Shown: piece by piece, positions 48,561 to 57,863 of the stretch | Layout of the letters: the number at the start of each line of letters is the position of its first letter | Numbering within the stretch: position 1 is the first letter of the stretch | From: DASSKF01 sp035690725 | GTDB taxonomy: Bacteria; Actinomycetota; Actinomycetes; Actinomycetales; Dermatophilaceae | Length of the DNA stretch: 64,000 nt | Reading direction: 5' to 3' | NCBI GenBank assembly: GCA_035690725.1 | Contig: DASSKF010000117.1 | Location: 1-64,000, forward strand | Made by a program: the position numbers and the translations under genes | Notes under the pieces: generated by a model | Told to the model about the DNA's origin: nothing | What the model saw: only the letters and a program-made list of their open reading frames with translations | Database searches by the model: none

Positions 48561-49792
48561 CACAGGACCTCGAGTTCGGGGAGGGCGACAACGAGCTTCC
48601 CTCCCCAGGAGCGCACATCCGCCAGTTGCGCGGCGATCTCGTCACGAAGGTTCCACGGCATGATCAGCACGTAGTCCGGCCGCGCGGGGGCCAACTCATC
48701 CACGGGACGGATGGGGATGTGGCTGCCGGGCAGGAACCTCCCATGCTTGAAGGGGTTCCGGTCCACGGCGAAGTTGATGAGGTCCGGCCGAATGCCACAG
48801 AAGTTCAGGAGTGTGTTGCCCTTGCCGGGCGCTCCGTACGCCACCACCTTCTCGCCACGCCGGCTGCAGCCGATGAGGAACTCGAGCAGGTCGTTGCGAG
48901 CCCTCGCCACTTGGTCCGCGAAGCCCTGGTGGCCCTGCACGGTGTGCAGTCCTGCGGCCGCCTCGTCAGCGAGCACCTGTTCGACCGCTTGGGACGGACG
49001 GGGGGCGGCCTCGCTCGGTGCCGACCACGTCCGCAACGAGCCTCCGTGGGTCGCGAGCTCCTCCACGTCCACGACGGTCAGGCCGGCCGCCGCCAGCACC
49101 CGCTGCGTCGTCAACAACGACAAGTACGAGTAGTGCTCATGGTAGATGGTGTCGAACTCGTTTCCATCGATGAGGCGCAGCAGGTGTGGGATCTCGATGC
49201 TGACGCGACCGGTGTCGCTGACCAGGGCCCGCAAGCCCCTGGCAAAGTCGACGATGTCCGGAACGTGTGCCAGGACATTGTTCGCCACGACCACGTCGGC
49301 CGGTCCGTGCGCGGCCGCCACCTTCGACCCGGTCTCCTCCCCCAGGAACATCACCTCGGTGGGCACGCCCTTCAGGCGAGCCGCTTCCGCGACGTTCGCC
49401 GCCGGCTCTATCCCCAGGCAGCGGATGCCCCGCGCGACGACGTGTTGCAGGAGGTAGCCGTCGTTGCTGGCCACCTCCACGACGAACGACTCGGGCCCCA
49501 GACCCAGGCGCTCGACGGCGTTGTCGACGTACTTGCGAGCATGGTTGATCCACGAGTCGCTGAACGAGGAGAAGTAGGCGTAGTGGCTGAAGATCTCCTC
49601 GCCCGACATGTAGGCGGGCAGCTGCACGAGCAGGCACGAGTCGCAGATGCGGACGTGGAGAGGGTAGAACACCTCGCCCTTGTCCAGCTCGTCCACCTGC
49701 AGGTACGTCTCACAGGGCGGGGAGACACCGAGGTCGACGAAGGTGGTGCGGAGCTCGGCCCCACAGAGGCGGCAGACCGGGTTCGTCGACAT
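48560..49792 (-). CDS. Sugar C-methyltransferase (TylC3/NovU/TcaB9 type)
   Basis: This 410-residue SAM-dependent methyltransferase adds a methyl group to carbon of a nucleotide-bound ketosugar. It has the zinc-binding N-terminal domain (CRLCG, then CDSC, within the first 60 residues), SAM motif VEVASNDGYLLQ, IEIPHLL, the active-site segment DTIYHEHYSYLSL and the C-terminal VVAYGAPGKGNTLLNF. All expected motifs are present, unlike in the paralogue at 41598-42758. It overlaps the epimerase stop (TGATG) and the acetyltransferase start, so the three form one unit. Confidence 0.92.
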   Translation of the reverse strand: MSTNPVCRLCGAELRTTFVDLGVSPPCETYLQVDELDKGEVFYPLHVRICDSCLLVQLPAYMSGEEIFSHYAYFSSFSDSWINHARKYVDNAVERLGLGPESFVVEVASNDGYLLQHVVARGIRCLGIEPAANVAEAARLKGVPTEVMFLGEETGSKVAAAHGPADVVVANNVLAHVPDIVDFARGLRALVSDTGRVSIEIPHLLRLIDGNEFDTIYHEHYSYLSLLTTQRVLAAAGLTVVDVEELATHGGSLRTWSAPSEAAPRPSQAVEQVLADEAAAGLHTVQGHQGFADQVARARNDLLEFLIGCSRRGEKVVAYGAPGKGNTLLNFCGIRPDLINFAVDRNPFKHGRFLPGSHIPIRPVDELAPARPDYVLIMPWNLRDEIAAQLADVRSWGGKLVVALPELEVL

Positions 49793-50826
49793 CAGCTCGC
49801 CTCCACCGTCGGTCGCCGGAGCTCGCCATCGAGGTCCCCCGACGCGATCAGCTCACGCACCCGGTTGAGGCGCACGTAGCGCGGACCACCCCAGTCACCC
49901 GCCGTGAGCTCGAACCGCTCCATGTCACCGGCCAACTCGGCCACTCCCGCCCGGAACGTCCATTGCGGGGCGAACTCGGGGAGGCGGGAGGCGATCTTGG
50001 CGAAGCTGACACGGTAGTCCCGTGAGTCGGGCCCCGCTCCGTCAGCGAACGTCACTGGCGCGTCCATGTACTGGGCGACCGCCTCTGCCACATCTCGGAT
50101 CTGGACGACGTCCTCGTCGTGTCCGACGTTGAACGCCTCGTCGTGGACGAGCTTCCGATCTGCGTGGAGCACCGCGAGGAAGGCGCGCGAGATGTCGGCG
50201 ATGTGGACCAGAGGCCGCCAGGGGGTGCCGTCGGAGTTCAGGCGCACCTGTCGCTGCGTGAAGGCACTTCCCGTCAGGTTGTTCACGACCACGTCGGCCC
50301 GTAGGCGCGGCGACGAGCCGTACGCCGTGGCATTACGCAGGTAGGTCGGGCTGAAGGAGTTGTCCGCGAGGGCGGAGAGGGCGCGCTCCGCCATCACCTT
50401 GCTTTCCCCGTACGGAGTCACCGGGTTGAAGGGCGAATCCTCATTCACGGCGCTGTCACCGGCAGCACCGTAGAGGGAGCAGGACGAGGAGAAGAGGAAC
50501 CGGGGGACGCCGGCCGCCTTCGCAGCCTTCGCCATGGCCTCCGCTCCCCCCACGTTGACCGAGTACGTCGCGTTCGGGTTGAGGTGCCCGATCGGGTCGT
50601 TGGAGATGGCAGCGAGGTGGACGACGGCATCGAAGCCCACGAGGGAAGAGGGGGCGACGTCGCGCACGTCCCCGGTCCACTGCTCGTAACCACTCGTCGG
50701 GGGGCCGAAGTCGCAGCCGTCGTACCAGCCTGCATCCAATCCCACCACGTCGTGGCCGACCGCTTGGAACACCGGAACGAGCACCTGACCGATGTAGCCC
50801 CGGTCCCCCGTCACGAGTACGCGCAT
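49792..50826 (-). CDS. NAD-dependent epimerase/dehydratase (extended SDR)
   Basis: This 344-residue nucleotide-sugar enzyme has the NAD motif TGDRGYIG (residues 6-13), SSSCSLYG followed by YGESK (active-site Tyr and Lys), and the sugar-binding [10 protein letters not shown] region. Relatives include 4-epimerases and enzymes paired with C-methyltransferases. Its tight coupling to the methyltransferase suggests the two modify the same sugar. The ATG at 50826 starts directly at the first strand, with AGGGG upstream. The exact reaction cannot be read from the sequence. Confidence 0.9.
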   Translation of the reverse strand: MRVLVTGDRGYIGQVLVPVFQAVGHDVVGLDAGWYDGCDFGPPTSGYEQWTGDVRDVAPSSLVGFDAVVHLAAISNDPIGHLNPNATYSVNVGGAEAMAKAAKAAGVPRFLFSSSCSLYGAAGDSAVNEDSPFNPVTPYGESKVMAERALSALADNSFSPTYLRNATAYGSSPRLRADVVVNNLTGSAFTQRQVRLNSDGTPWRPLVHIADISRAFLAVLHADRKLVHDEAFNVGHDEDVVQIRDVAEAVAQYMDAPVTFADGAGPDSRDYRVSFAKIASRLPEFAPQWTFRAGVAELAGDMERFELTAGDWGGPRYVRLNRVRELIASGDLDGELRRPTVEAS

Positions 50827-50942
50827 GTCTCTACCCCTCTCCGAGTCAGCTTCATGTTCGCAGTTCCGCCCCCGTCGCACAGGCGCTTTGGTGAGAATGC
50901 CGGCGAGGACCCGTCGCAGGGGACCCGTCCGGAGGTAGCGTC

Positions 50943-52130
50943 GTGCACGTGGGCAACCCGGAGGCCGCGCTCGCCATCGCGACCATCATGCGCGAGACCG
51001 GGGGCTCTGGGGTCCAGAGCCATGTCGCGACACTCCGTCGGCACGTCGCGGGCACCCGCCGTCCATCGGCCCTGGTCACGCCGTTCTCCTCCGGATCGCC
51101 GCTCGTGGCACCGGTCTTCGGAGTTCGACGACTGGTCGAGCGTGTCGACGGCGACAGCGGCGTCTGGTGGTATCGACGGTGGCACGGTCACTACCTGGCA
51201 CAGGCTCTCCGTGAGTCGCTGTCGAGCGCACCGTCGCCGGCCGTGATCTACGCCCAGTGCCCGGTTGCGGCCGACGCAGCCCTCCGCGTCCGGTCCAACG
51301 AACCCGTCGTGATGGCCGTGCACTTCAACATCTCGCAGGCCGACGAATGGGTCGACAAGGGACAGATCCGTCGAGACGGAAGCCTGTACCACTCGATCCG
51401 ACGGTTCGAGGTGGAGGTCCTGTCCCGACTCGACGGGCTCGTCCACGTATCGGAGTTCATGCGGTCCGTCCTCGAGGAGCGCATTCCCGCCGTCCGAGAC
51501 GTGCCGAGTCAGGTGATCCCGAACTGTGTCGGGCTGTCGCCACGGCCGACCACCCCGCCGACTCGTGACCTGGTCACGGTCGGATCCCTCGAGCCGCGCA
51601 AGAACCACGGCTACCTGCTCGAGGTGCTGGCGCTGGCTGCGGCTCGTGGACACCGGTACACCCTGACGGTCGTGGGAGATGGTCCCGATCGCGGCTTCCT
51701 GCGGTCACGAGCCCGTGCTCTCGGCGTGGACGACCTCGTGCACTTCGCGGGTCACCAACACGATGTGCCCGCTGTCCTGGCGCGCCACCGGCTCTACTGC
51801 CACGTGTCACGTATGGAGAGTTTCGGTATTGCCGTCGCCGAGGCCATGGCTGTGGGCCTGCCGGTCCTGGCGGCGCCTGTCGGGGGCGTGCCTGAGGTCG
51901 TGCGAGCCCTCGGGGCCGACGGGACGTGGCCGTTGGACCGGGCCTCGGAGGCCGCGGAGCGTCTGGTCCGCCTGATGTCGGACCCGAGCCGCCGTGCACG
52001 AATGGGCCGGGTCGCCCGGACGACGGCGCAGGAACGCTTCTCCAGCGAGGTCCAGGTCCCTCGGCTGCTCCAGTTCCTGGACATGGTCCGCGCCGGCCAC
52101 GGGAGCACGCGGCCACGTCCTCACCGCTGA
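50943..52130 (+). CDS. Glycosyltransferase family 4
   Basis: This 395-residue GT-B glycosyltransferase has the C-terminal Rossmann domain carrying [26 protein letters not shown] and the E-x7-E motif [11 protein letters not shown] near residue 295. The N-terminal half shows [15 protein letters not shown], which begins the acceptor domain. It stands alone in a rightward unit, with a 116-bp gap to the divergent epimerase gene. Its last 10 bp overlap the end of the convergent glycosyltransferase gene. Donor and acceptor are unknown. Confidence 0.9.
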   Translation: MHVGNPEAALAIATIMRETGGSGVQSHVATLRRHVAGTRRPSALVTPFSSGSPLVAPVFGVRRLVERVDGDSGVWWYRRWHGHYLAQALRESLSSAPSPAVIYAQCPVAADAALRVRSNEPVVMAVHFNISQADEWVDKGQIRRDGSLYHSIRRFEVEVLSRLDGLVHVSEFMRSVLEERIPAVRDVPSQVIPNCVGLSPRPTTPPTRDLVTVGSLEPRKNHGYLLEVLALAAARGHRYTLTVVGDGPDRGFLRSRARALGVDDLVHFAGHQHDVPAVLARHRLYCHVSRMESFGIAVAEAMAVGLPVLAAPVGGVPEVVRALGADGTWPLDRASEAAERLVRLMSDPSRRARMGRVARTTAQERFSSEVQVPRLLQFLDMVRAGHGSTRPRPHR

Positions 52131-53338
52131 CGTGCCACCTCCTCCCGGTCCAGCGGGTTCGTGCTCACGAAGCGGTAGATGTCCAGCAGTCGCGCCACGT
52201 TGTCCTCCGGGCTGAAGCGGTGGTGGTAGGACGATCGAGCACGCTCCCCGATGGCGACGGCTCCCCAGGGGTCGCGGTCGATGTGCGCCAGTTCGCGTGC
52301 GAGCGCCGATCGGTCACCCGCGCGGAAGAGCACGCCGTCCACCCGGTCGTTGATGAGCTCGGGGAACGACCCGCTGGCGGGAGCGACCGGAGCCACCCCC
52401 GCGGCCATGGCCTCGACGGCCACGAGGCCGAATGTCTCCTCCCACTGGGACGGGACCACCGCCGCCAAGGACCGTGACAACAGGGTTTGCGCGTCGGTCC
52501 GCGGCAGGAGGCCCGCCACGGTGACCGTCCCGTGTCGCTCAGCCCAGCTGCGCACCTGCGACTCCAGCGGGCCACCTCCCGCAATCACGAGTTGCAGCCT
52601 GCTGTCCACGTTCTGGGACCGGAACAGGTCCCAGGAACGCATCAGGAGCGGGAGGCCCTTGGCGGCATCCAGGCGTCCCACATAGGCAACGCGGTGCTCG
52701 CGACTCAGCTCGGGTTCCGGCCCGGGCGGGACGAAGTTGTGCTTGACGAAGACGCGGTCCGCAGGAAGTTCGAGAGCGGCCATGAGCTCACGTTGCGCGG
52801 CCGAGACGAAGATGTAGGCCGACACGAGGTGCCGCCAGGCCTGACGGTTGATGGCGTTGCCGAGGACGACCGGCAGCGTCGCCGCCCGAGACCCTCGGTA
52901 GCAGCCGTGGATCAGCCCGGGCAGCCCGGAGCCGCGCGCGCAGGCGTGACACGGCGCTCCCTCACGGAAGAAGTCCCCGCTGGCACACAGCAGCTTGTAG
53001 TTGTGCAACGTGACGACCACCGGGACACCGACGTCCCGACACGCATACAGCACCGATGCGCTGAGCAACGGAAAGGTGTTGTGGATGTGGACGACGTCCG
53101 GGCGGTCTGCCTCGAGGGACCGGACCAGTTCACGGCGCACCTGTTCGTCCCAGATGCTACGGACGGGAAGTCCGGCCTTGCGCTGCAGCGACCACGTCGC
53201 GATGTCGTCGCTGCGCCGCTCGAAGTGTGCCACGTGGTGCCCGGCGGCACGGAGCTGCTCAGCCTCCTGGTCGACGACGTGGTTCTCACCGCTCGGAGCC
53301 TCGGAGCGGTAGCGACCGTGCACGAGCAGCACCTTCAC
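52121..53338 (-). CDS. Glycosyltransferase family 4 (second)
   Basis: This 405-residue GT-B glycosyltransferase starts VLLVHGRYRSEAPSGENHVV, typical of GT4 acceptor domains. The C-terminal half has AYVGRLDAAKGLPLLMRSW, AGGGPLE and the E-x7-E motif ETFGLVAVEAMA. A Cys-containing loop (CASGDFFREGAPCHACARGS) is seen in a subset of GT4 enzymes. The GTG start overlaps the stop of the polymerase gene by 4 bp, placing it last in the long leftward operon that runs down from asnB. Confidence 0.91.
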   Translation of the reverse strand: MKVLLVHGRYRSEAPSGENHVVDQEAEQLRAAGHHVAHFERRSDDIATWSLQRKAGLPVRSIWDEQVRRELVRSLEADRPDVVHIHNTFPLLSASVLYACRDVGVPVVVTLHNYKLLCASGDFFREGAPCHACARGSGLPGLIHGCYRGSRAATLPVVLGNAINRQAWRHLVSAYIFVSAAQRELMAALELPADRVFVKHNFVPPGPEPELSREHRVAYVGRLDAAKGLPLLMRSWDLFRSQNVDSRLQLVIAGGGPLESQVRSWAERHGTVTVAGLLPRTDAQTLLSRSLAAVVPSQWEETFGLVAVEAMAAGVAPVAPASGSFPELINDRVDGVLFRAGDRSALARELAHIDRDPWGAVAIGERARSSYHHRFSPEDNVARLLDIYRFVSTNPLDREEVARQR

Positions 53339-54573
53339 GCTGAGCTCCGCCTCGGGGCGGGTGCGAGCAGTGATGCCGCCACGACCAGGTCGAGGAGGTA
53401 CGGCGACGCGTCCCCGAGACCGGTCTCGGTCGAGGAGGCAACCACGCAGTAGACGATGAGGAAGAGCGCGACCGCACGACGTGGACTACGCACCGTCGTC
53501 GCCGCCATGAACAACAGCAGGATGAGCACGAACGCCTGGACGACGATCCCGAACCACCCCTGGTCCACATAGCTCGCCACCCAGTTGCTGTCGATCGGCA
53601 TCCCGTCGAACGACTTGTTGGACAAGCCGGCGCCGAAGTACTGGTCGAAAGCGGGTCGTGGCGTGTTGAACACGTCCGCCCACACCTTGGTCCGGCCGGT
53701 CAGCTGGGTGGCCTGCTGGGTCGTCTGTCCGCGCGAGGCCCACTGCACGAGCGCGGGTGCGAACAGCGTCGCGGCGACGATCGCCACCACGAGGCTCGAC
53801 ACCGAGGTCCGTCGGACGCGCGCGTGTCCGAGGAAGAGACTCGCCGAGGCCACCGCGAGCCCGATGATGGCCGCGACGATGGCCGTACGGGTGTGCGTCC
53901 CGACCAGGATGGCGACGCCGAATGCGATGGCGAGCAGGGCATGGCGCCCGCCGATGACTCGGCACAGCCACAGCACGGCCGACGTGCCGACGAGTACCGC
54001 CGCGTAGTGGGCGACCTGTGTCGGTGGGATCGGCCACAAGGCACCGGACAGCCGGCCTTCGAAGGAGAACGCCTTGCCGGGTGAGAGCACCATACCGACG
54101 AAGACCGACGCGAGGATCGCCCAGAGGCACAGTCGATGTGCCCGGAGGAGCGGGAGCTCATGTCGTCCCCACCACGGGGTGAGCAACCACAAGCAGACCA
54201 CGAAGCCGCAGAGGCGCAGCGCTCGATAGGTCGACGCCACGAGGAACTCGTTGTGCAGGCTGACCGCGAGCGACACGACCGCGAGCACGGACAGCAGCGC
54301 CAACAGCACATTGGGCCGCACCACCATGCGCGGGTTCGCGATCAGGGCGAGGAGCAACGCCACCCCCAGCGAGCCCTGCGCGAGCAGCTGGGCCACGGAG
54401 TGCGGGATCGGAACCAGGGTCTCGTTCCCCGAGGGCGCGAGAACGTTGAAGAACAAGGCGCCCCAGACGAGGACCACCAGCGTGGGCACCTGCTTCTCCC
54501 GCGTCCGGGACGCCCCGGACGCGATCGGCACCCGCCGTACCCTCGCCGCGGGCGTGGAGAGGGGACCGCTCAC
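53335..54573 (-). CDS. Wzy/O-antigen ligase-like polysaccharide polymerase
   Basis: This 412-residue membrane protein has about ten hydrophobic segments. A large extracytoplasmic loop contains LTGRTKVWADVFNT and GAGLSNKSFD, the pattern of the Wzy_C (O-antigen ligase/polymerase) family, where an Arg in the GR motif is important. It would polymerise the repeat units outside the membrane under control of the adjacent Wzz-like proteins. Start and stop both overlap neighbouring genes by 4 bp. Polymerase rather than ligase is inferred from the setting. Confidence 0.87.
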   Translation of the reverse strand: MSGPLSTPAARVRRVPIASGASRTREKQVPTLVVLVWGALFFNVLAPSGNETLVPIPHSVAQLLAQGSLGVALLLALIANPRMVVRPNVLLALLSVLAVVSLAVSLHNEFLVASTYRALRLCGFVVCLWLLTPWWGRHELPLLRAHRLCLWAILASVFVGMVLSPGKAFSFEGRLSGALWPIPPTQVAHYAAVLVGTSAVLWLCRVIGGRHALLAIAFGVAILVGTHTRTAIVAAIIGLAVASASLFLGHARVRRTSVSSLVVAIVAATLFAPALVQWASRGQTTQQATQLTGRTKVWADVFNTPRPAFDQYFGAGLSNKSFDGMPIDSNWVASYVDQGWFGIVVQAFVLILLLFMAATTVRSPRRAVALFLIVYCVVASSTETGLGDASPYLLDLVVAASLLAPAPRRSSA

Positions 54574-56219
54574 TCCTGCACCTGCTCCGCTGGCTGCTCC
54601 CCCGGCGGCGGCGCTTCGGTCATCCCCCAGCTCTCATCCGTCGGGTCCGTGCCGACCATCATCGCGAACGGCATGGCGACTCCGGAGGAGCGGACGAGTT
54701 CGGCAACGGTCTGGAGCAGCTCGGCGGTGGAGGTCCCCGCCGTGACGAGGGGGACGATCTGATCCGTCCAGGTCCGGAGCGTGGACACATCGAGGGCAGG
54801 GTCGACCTCGACCAGTGCGAGCGTGACGTCCGCCGACTCCCATGCGGCGCGGTGCTCGCCGCCGAGGGACGAGCCCGGCGCCCCCAGCCGGGGCCCGACG
54901 GCCAGTGCCGGAGAACCGGCGGGACGGACGACCTCCATCATCGTCGCGTACTCCTCACCGTCGGTTCGCGACTCACGACCCCGCCGCTTCGCCACCTCGG
55001 CCAGCTCTCCCCGCTCGCTGAGGTCGACAAGGAAGACCGAGCGACCCAGCTGCGCCAGCCGCAGGGCGAGCTCGCTGACCACGAGGGCCGCGACGGGGGC
55101 ATTTCCGAGGGCGGCGAGGGCAAGTCCGGTGCGGTTCCGACCGCCGGAGACCCCCGTGATGCCGCGTCGCGGTCCGGGCGAGCTCGGCGATCCCGCACTG
55201 AGCGCGGTCTCCAGGCCGTGCGCGAGGATGTCGAGGTCCCGCTGGCGAGGCGTCCCTCCTCGCTGACGCCCCCTCGTCGGAAGCCAGTCTCGAGGCGCAC
55301 GTCCGTGACCTCGCCAGGCAACGCTGTAACGCACCGGGACCTCCAGTGCCAGGGCGACCTCCTGGCGGCGCCGGACCCGCTCTGAGGTGAGGGCCTGGAA
55401 CAGGACCAGACCCGCACCGAGGGCCAGGCCCAGGACTCCGCCGGACAGGACCCGCAGAACCGCTGCCCGCTTGGCAGAGAAGGGAACCGCCTGCACGGGG
55501 TCGATGACGTGCGTCGACACGACTGCCGCGTCCGTCTGCAGCGTCGCCTCCTCGATCGCCTGCTGCATGCTGGTGATCTGCGAGTTGAGCTGGGTCCGTT
55601 CGGCCAGGATGTCCGACGCGTGGCTCTTGCCCCCAGCACCCTCTTCGCTGAGCGTGTTGTACTGCCCCGTGAGGATGTCGACCTGGTGCTGCAGCGAGAC
55701 GATGCGCTTCTGGTAGCCGGAGACGAGCCCGTGGCTGAGCGAGCGAAGCTGCTCGGACCGAAATGACAGGTACTCCTTGACCAGGGCGCGCGCTCGCGTC
55801 ACCGCCTCGGACTCCGTCGGTGCCGAGACCGTGAGCCGCAGGACCTGATCCGTGATGGTCTCGGGCACCACCTCGGACTCGAACTCCTTGGCCGAGATGC
55901 CCAACGCCAGCTCGTGGATCACCCCAGTGGCCACCTCCCTCGTGTTGAGGAAGCTCACGTCGGTGGCCATCGCCTGTGCCGGGTCCGTGCCGGACGGGTG
56001 GGCGAGAAGGAGAGTGACCGTGGCCGAGCTCGTCGGAGGGACCAGCACGACGCTGGCCATGCCGAGCAGTGCCCCGAGCGCCGCGATGCCCACCCAGGTG
56101 CGCCACCTGCGCCGAAGGGTCTTGCGCAGGTAGTGCCACGTGCTCAACAGCGGCCGCGGAGAGCCGCCAGCGTCGAAGTCGAGGTCCTCCTCCTCGATGC
56201 GCCAACCGACGCTCATCAT
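54570..56219 (-). CDS. Wzz-like chain-length protein with degenerate kinase-like domain
   Basis: This 549-residue polysaccharide copolymerase has a first membrane helix near residues 42-60 (WVGIAALGALLGMASVVLV), a coiled periplasmic region of about 180 residues, and a second helix near 265-285. A cytoplasmic domain follows that resembles BY-kinases only in outline (LRLAQLGRSVFLVDLSERG); no Walker A GKT or Tyr-rich tail is present. It probably controls polymer length without phosphorylation. The start overlaps the stop of the related gene upstream; the next gene is the polymerase. Confidence 0.85.
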   Translation of the reverse strand: MMSVGWRIEEEDLDFDAGGSPRPLLSTWHYLRKTLRRRWRTWVGIAALGALLGMASVVLVPPTSSATVTLLLAHPSGTDPAQAMATDVSFLNTREVATGVIHELALGISAKEFESEVVPETITDQVLRLTVSAPTESEAVTRARALVKEYLSFRSEQLRSLSHGLVSGYQKRIVSLQHQVDILTGQYNTLSEEGAGGKSHASDILAERTQLNSQITSMQQAIEEATLQTDAAVVSTHVIDPVQAVPFSAKRAAVLRVLSGGVLGLALGAGLVLFQALTSERVRRRQEVALALEVPVRYSVAWRGHGRAPRDWLPTRGRQRGGTPRQRDLDILAHGLETALSAGSPSSPGPRRGITGVSGGRNRTGLALAALGNAPVAALVVSELALRLAQLGRSVFLVDLSERGELAEVAKRRGRESRTDGEEYATMMEVVRPAGSPALAVGPRLGAPGSSLGGEHRAAWESADVTLALVEVDPALDVSTLRTWTDQIVPLVTAGTSTAELLQTVAELVRSSGVAMPFAMMVGTDPTDESWGMTEAPPPGEQPAEQVQE

Positions 56220-57796
56220 GTCAACCGCCTCCGCGACGCGGGCTGCGCCGGCCCACCGGACGTGACCGAACCGGTCATGAGGGTGGGAAGGGAGGCCTGG
56301 TGCTCTCGCTCGGTGGGAAGGAGGCGCCCGGACGTCCGGTCGAGCGGATCCGGGTCGGCCACGACGAGTCCGTCGATCGGGTGGTTCGCCTCGTCCGCAG
56401 CCACGGCGGTCCGGGCCATGTCGTCGAGTGTCGCCGACCCGGACGACACGGCGAGGAGGGTCGTGGCAGGTGACGCCTCGGGGATGTCGATGCGTGGCTT
56501 CGTCCGGTCGAGCACAACCACGTGGACGACGAGGTCCGCGTCCTCGGACACCTCGTGGTCACCGACCAGGAGTTGCGGGCGTCGGTCGGCGGACTGTGGG
56601 AAACGGGAGCAGGCCGCCCAGAGGGTCTCTGCCGACTCATGTGTCTGTGTGGGGAGGAGCTGTGTTCGCATGCCGCGGGACGCGGCGAACGACGCCAGCT
56701 GTGGACCGACGGCGAGAGCCCGCAGGTCGTCCGCGAGCGACAGCACGACGACGTGGTTCCGGCTCCCGCCCGAGCCCCCCTCCGCGGTCGACGAACGGCC
56801 CGTGACGGCGCGAAGCATCTGGTGCAGGCTCCACTGGTCGACGTGGTCGGGCTCGTAGGACAGCAGGAGGGTCGTCCACCCGGCCGCCGCCTTCGTGGCC
56901 CGACTGTGCAGCGAGGCGAGGACGGGTACGGCGATCGAGTCGGCGAGCTGGTCGCGCGAGCGCAGCCGCTTGTCACGACGGCCGGTGGACACGACGACCG
57001 TGGTCGCCAGGACGAGCGTGGCCAGTAGTCCCGCCAGGCCGTAGAGGCCGATACGGAGGGGGACCGAGGCCTTCTCGGCGGGAGACGCCTGCTGGATGAC
57101 ACGTGCGTCGCCCCCGGGCTGCCCCGACAGCAGGTCCTTGCCTCCCGAGAGCTCCTTCTCCAGCTGGTCGATCTGGAGCACGACGCTCGCCTGTTGGGCG
57201 GTCAGCTCCGCCAAGGCCGCGGCATCGGCCTTGCCGGCCGTCGAGTTGTGCGGCTCCGTCTCCAGGCGCGCAGACGTCTTCTTCATCTCCCGCGTCACGG
57301 CCGCGAGGCTGCCCTTGAGCGTCTGGCGGCGGTCCTCCAGTGCCAGGCGCTGGTCCTGGCTCAGGGTGACCAACGTCGAGGCCAGGTAGTTCACGTCAGC
57401 GGTTGCGACGGCCCGGGTGATGGCTTCCGCCCGCACAGCGGTCTCGGCACTGCTCGTGATCTGGAGGACGTCGTCGGTCGAAGCGGCCACCTCGACGGAG
57501 GACTGCATCTCCTCGGCGGTCATGCGTGGGGTGACGGCATGGCCGGCCGGACCCAGGACGACGTCGCTGAGGGCGATCTGGGCCTGGGTGTCGACCTGAC
57601 GCGACTGGTCCTGACCGCTTGGGTCCGGCGAGCCGAGCGGTAGCAGCACCAGACTCGTGCTCTGGTAGACGTCGGGTCGCGAGTAGCCGAAGTAGGCACC
57701 GCCCAACGCTCCGAGCAGGACGATCACGGCGAGAATGCGTGCGCGCCGACGCAGAATCGCCCACGCCGACCGAAGGTCGACGATTTGCTCACTCAC
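56216..57796 (-). CDS. Wzz-like chain-length protein (second)
   Basis: This 526-residue protein of the same general plan has a short N-terminus, a membrane helix at about residues 20-40 (ILAVIVLLGALGGAYFGY), an extracytoplasmic region with a coiled coil around SQDQRLALEDRRQTLKGSLA and LDQLEKELSGG-like sequence, and a second helix near 245-265. A cytoplasmic domain of about 250 residues follows, without a recognisable P-loop. It is weakly similar to its downstream neighbour and may form a mixed complex with it. The GTG start has GGGGGAG upstream. Confidence 0.83.
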   Translation of the reverse strand: MSEQIVDLRSAWAILRRRARILAVIVLLGALGGAYFGYSRPDVYQSTSLVLLPLGSPDPSGQDQSRQVDTQAQIALSDVVLGPAGHAVTPRMTAEEMQSSVEVAASTDDVLQITSSAETAVRAEAITRAVATADVNYLASTLVTLSQDQRLALEDRRQTLKGSLAAVTREMKKTSARLETEPHNSTAGKADAAALAELTAQQASVVLQIDQLEKELSGGKDLLSGQPGGDARVIQQASPAEKASVPLRIGLYGLAGLLATLVLATTVVVSTGRRDKRLRSRDQLADSIAVPVLASLHSRATKAAAGWTTLLLSYEPDHVDQWSLHQMLRAVTGRSSTAEGGSGGSRNHVVVLSLADDLRALAVGPQLASFAASRGMRTQLLPTQTHESAETLWAACSRFPQSADRRPQLLVGDHEVSEDADLVVHVVVLDRTKPRIDIPEASPATTLLAVSSGSATLDDMARTAVAADEANHPIDGLVVADPDPLDRTSGRLLPTEREHQASLPTLMTGSVTSGGPAQPASRRRLT

Positions 57797-57863
57797 GGCT
57801 CCCCCTCGTTGTCGCCGATGACGTTTCTCAGCCTAACGACGGCCCGGCCGATGTCAGGCGGAA

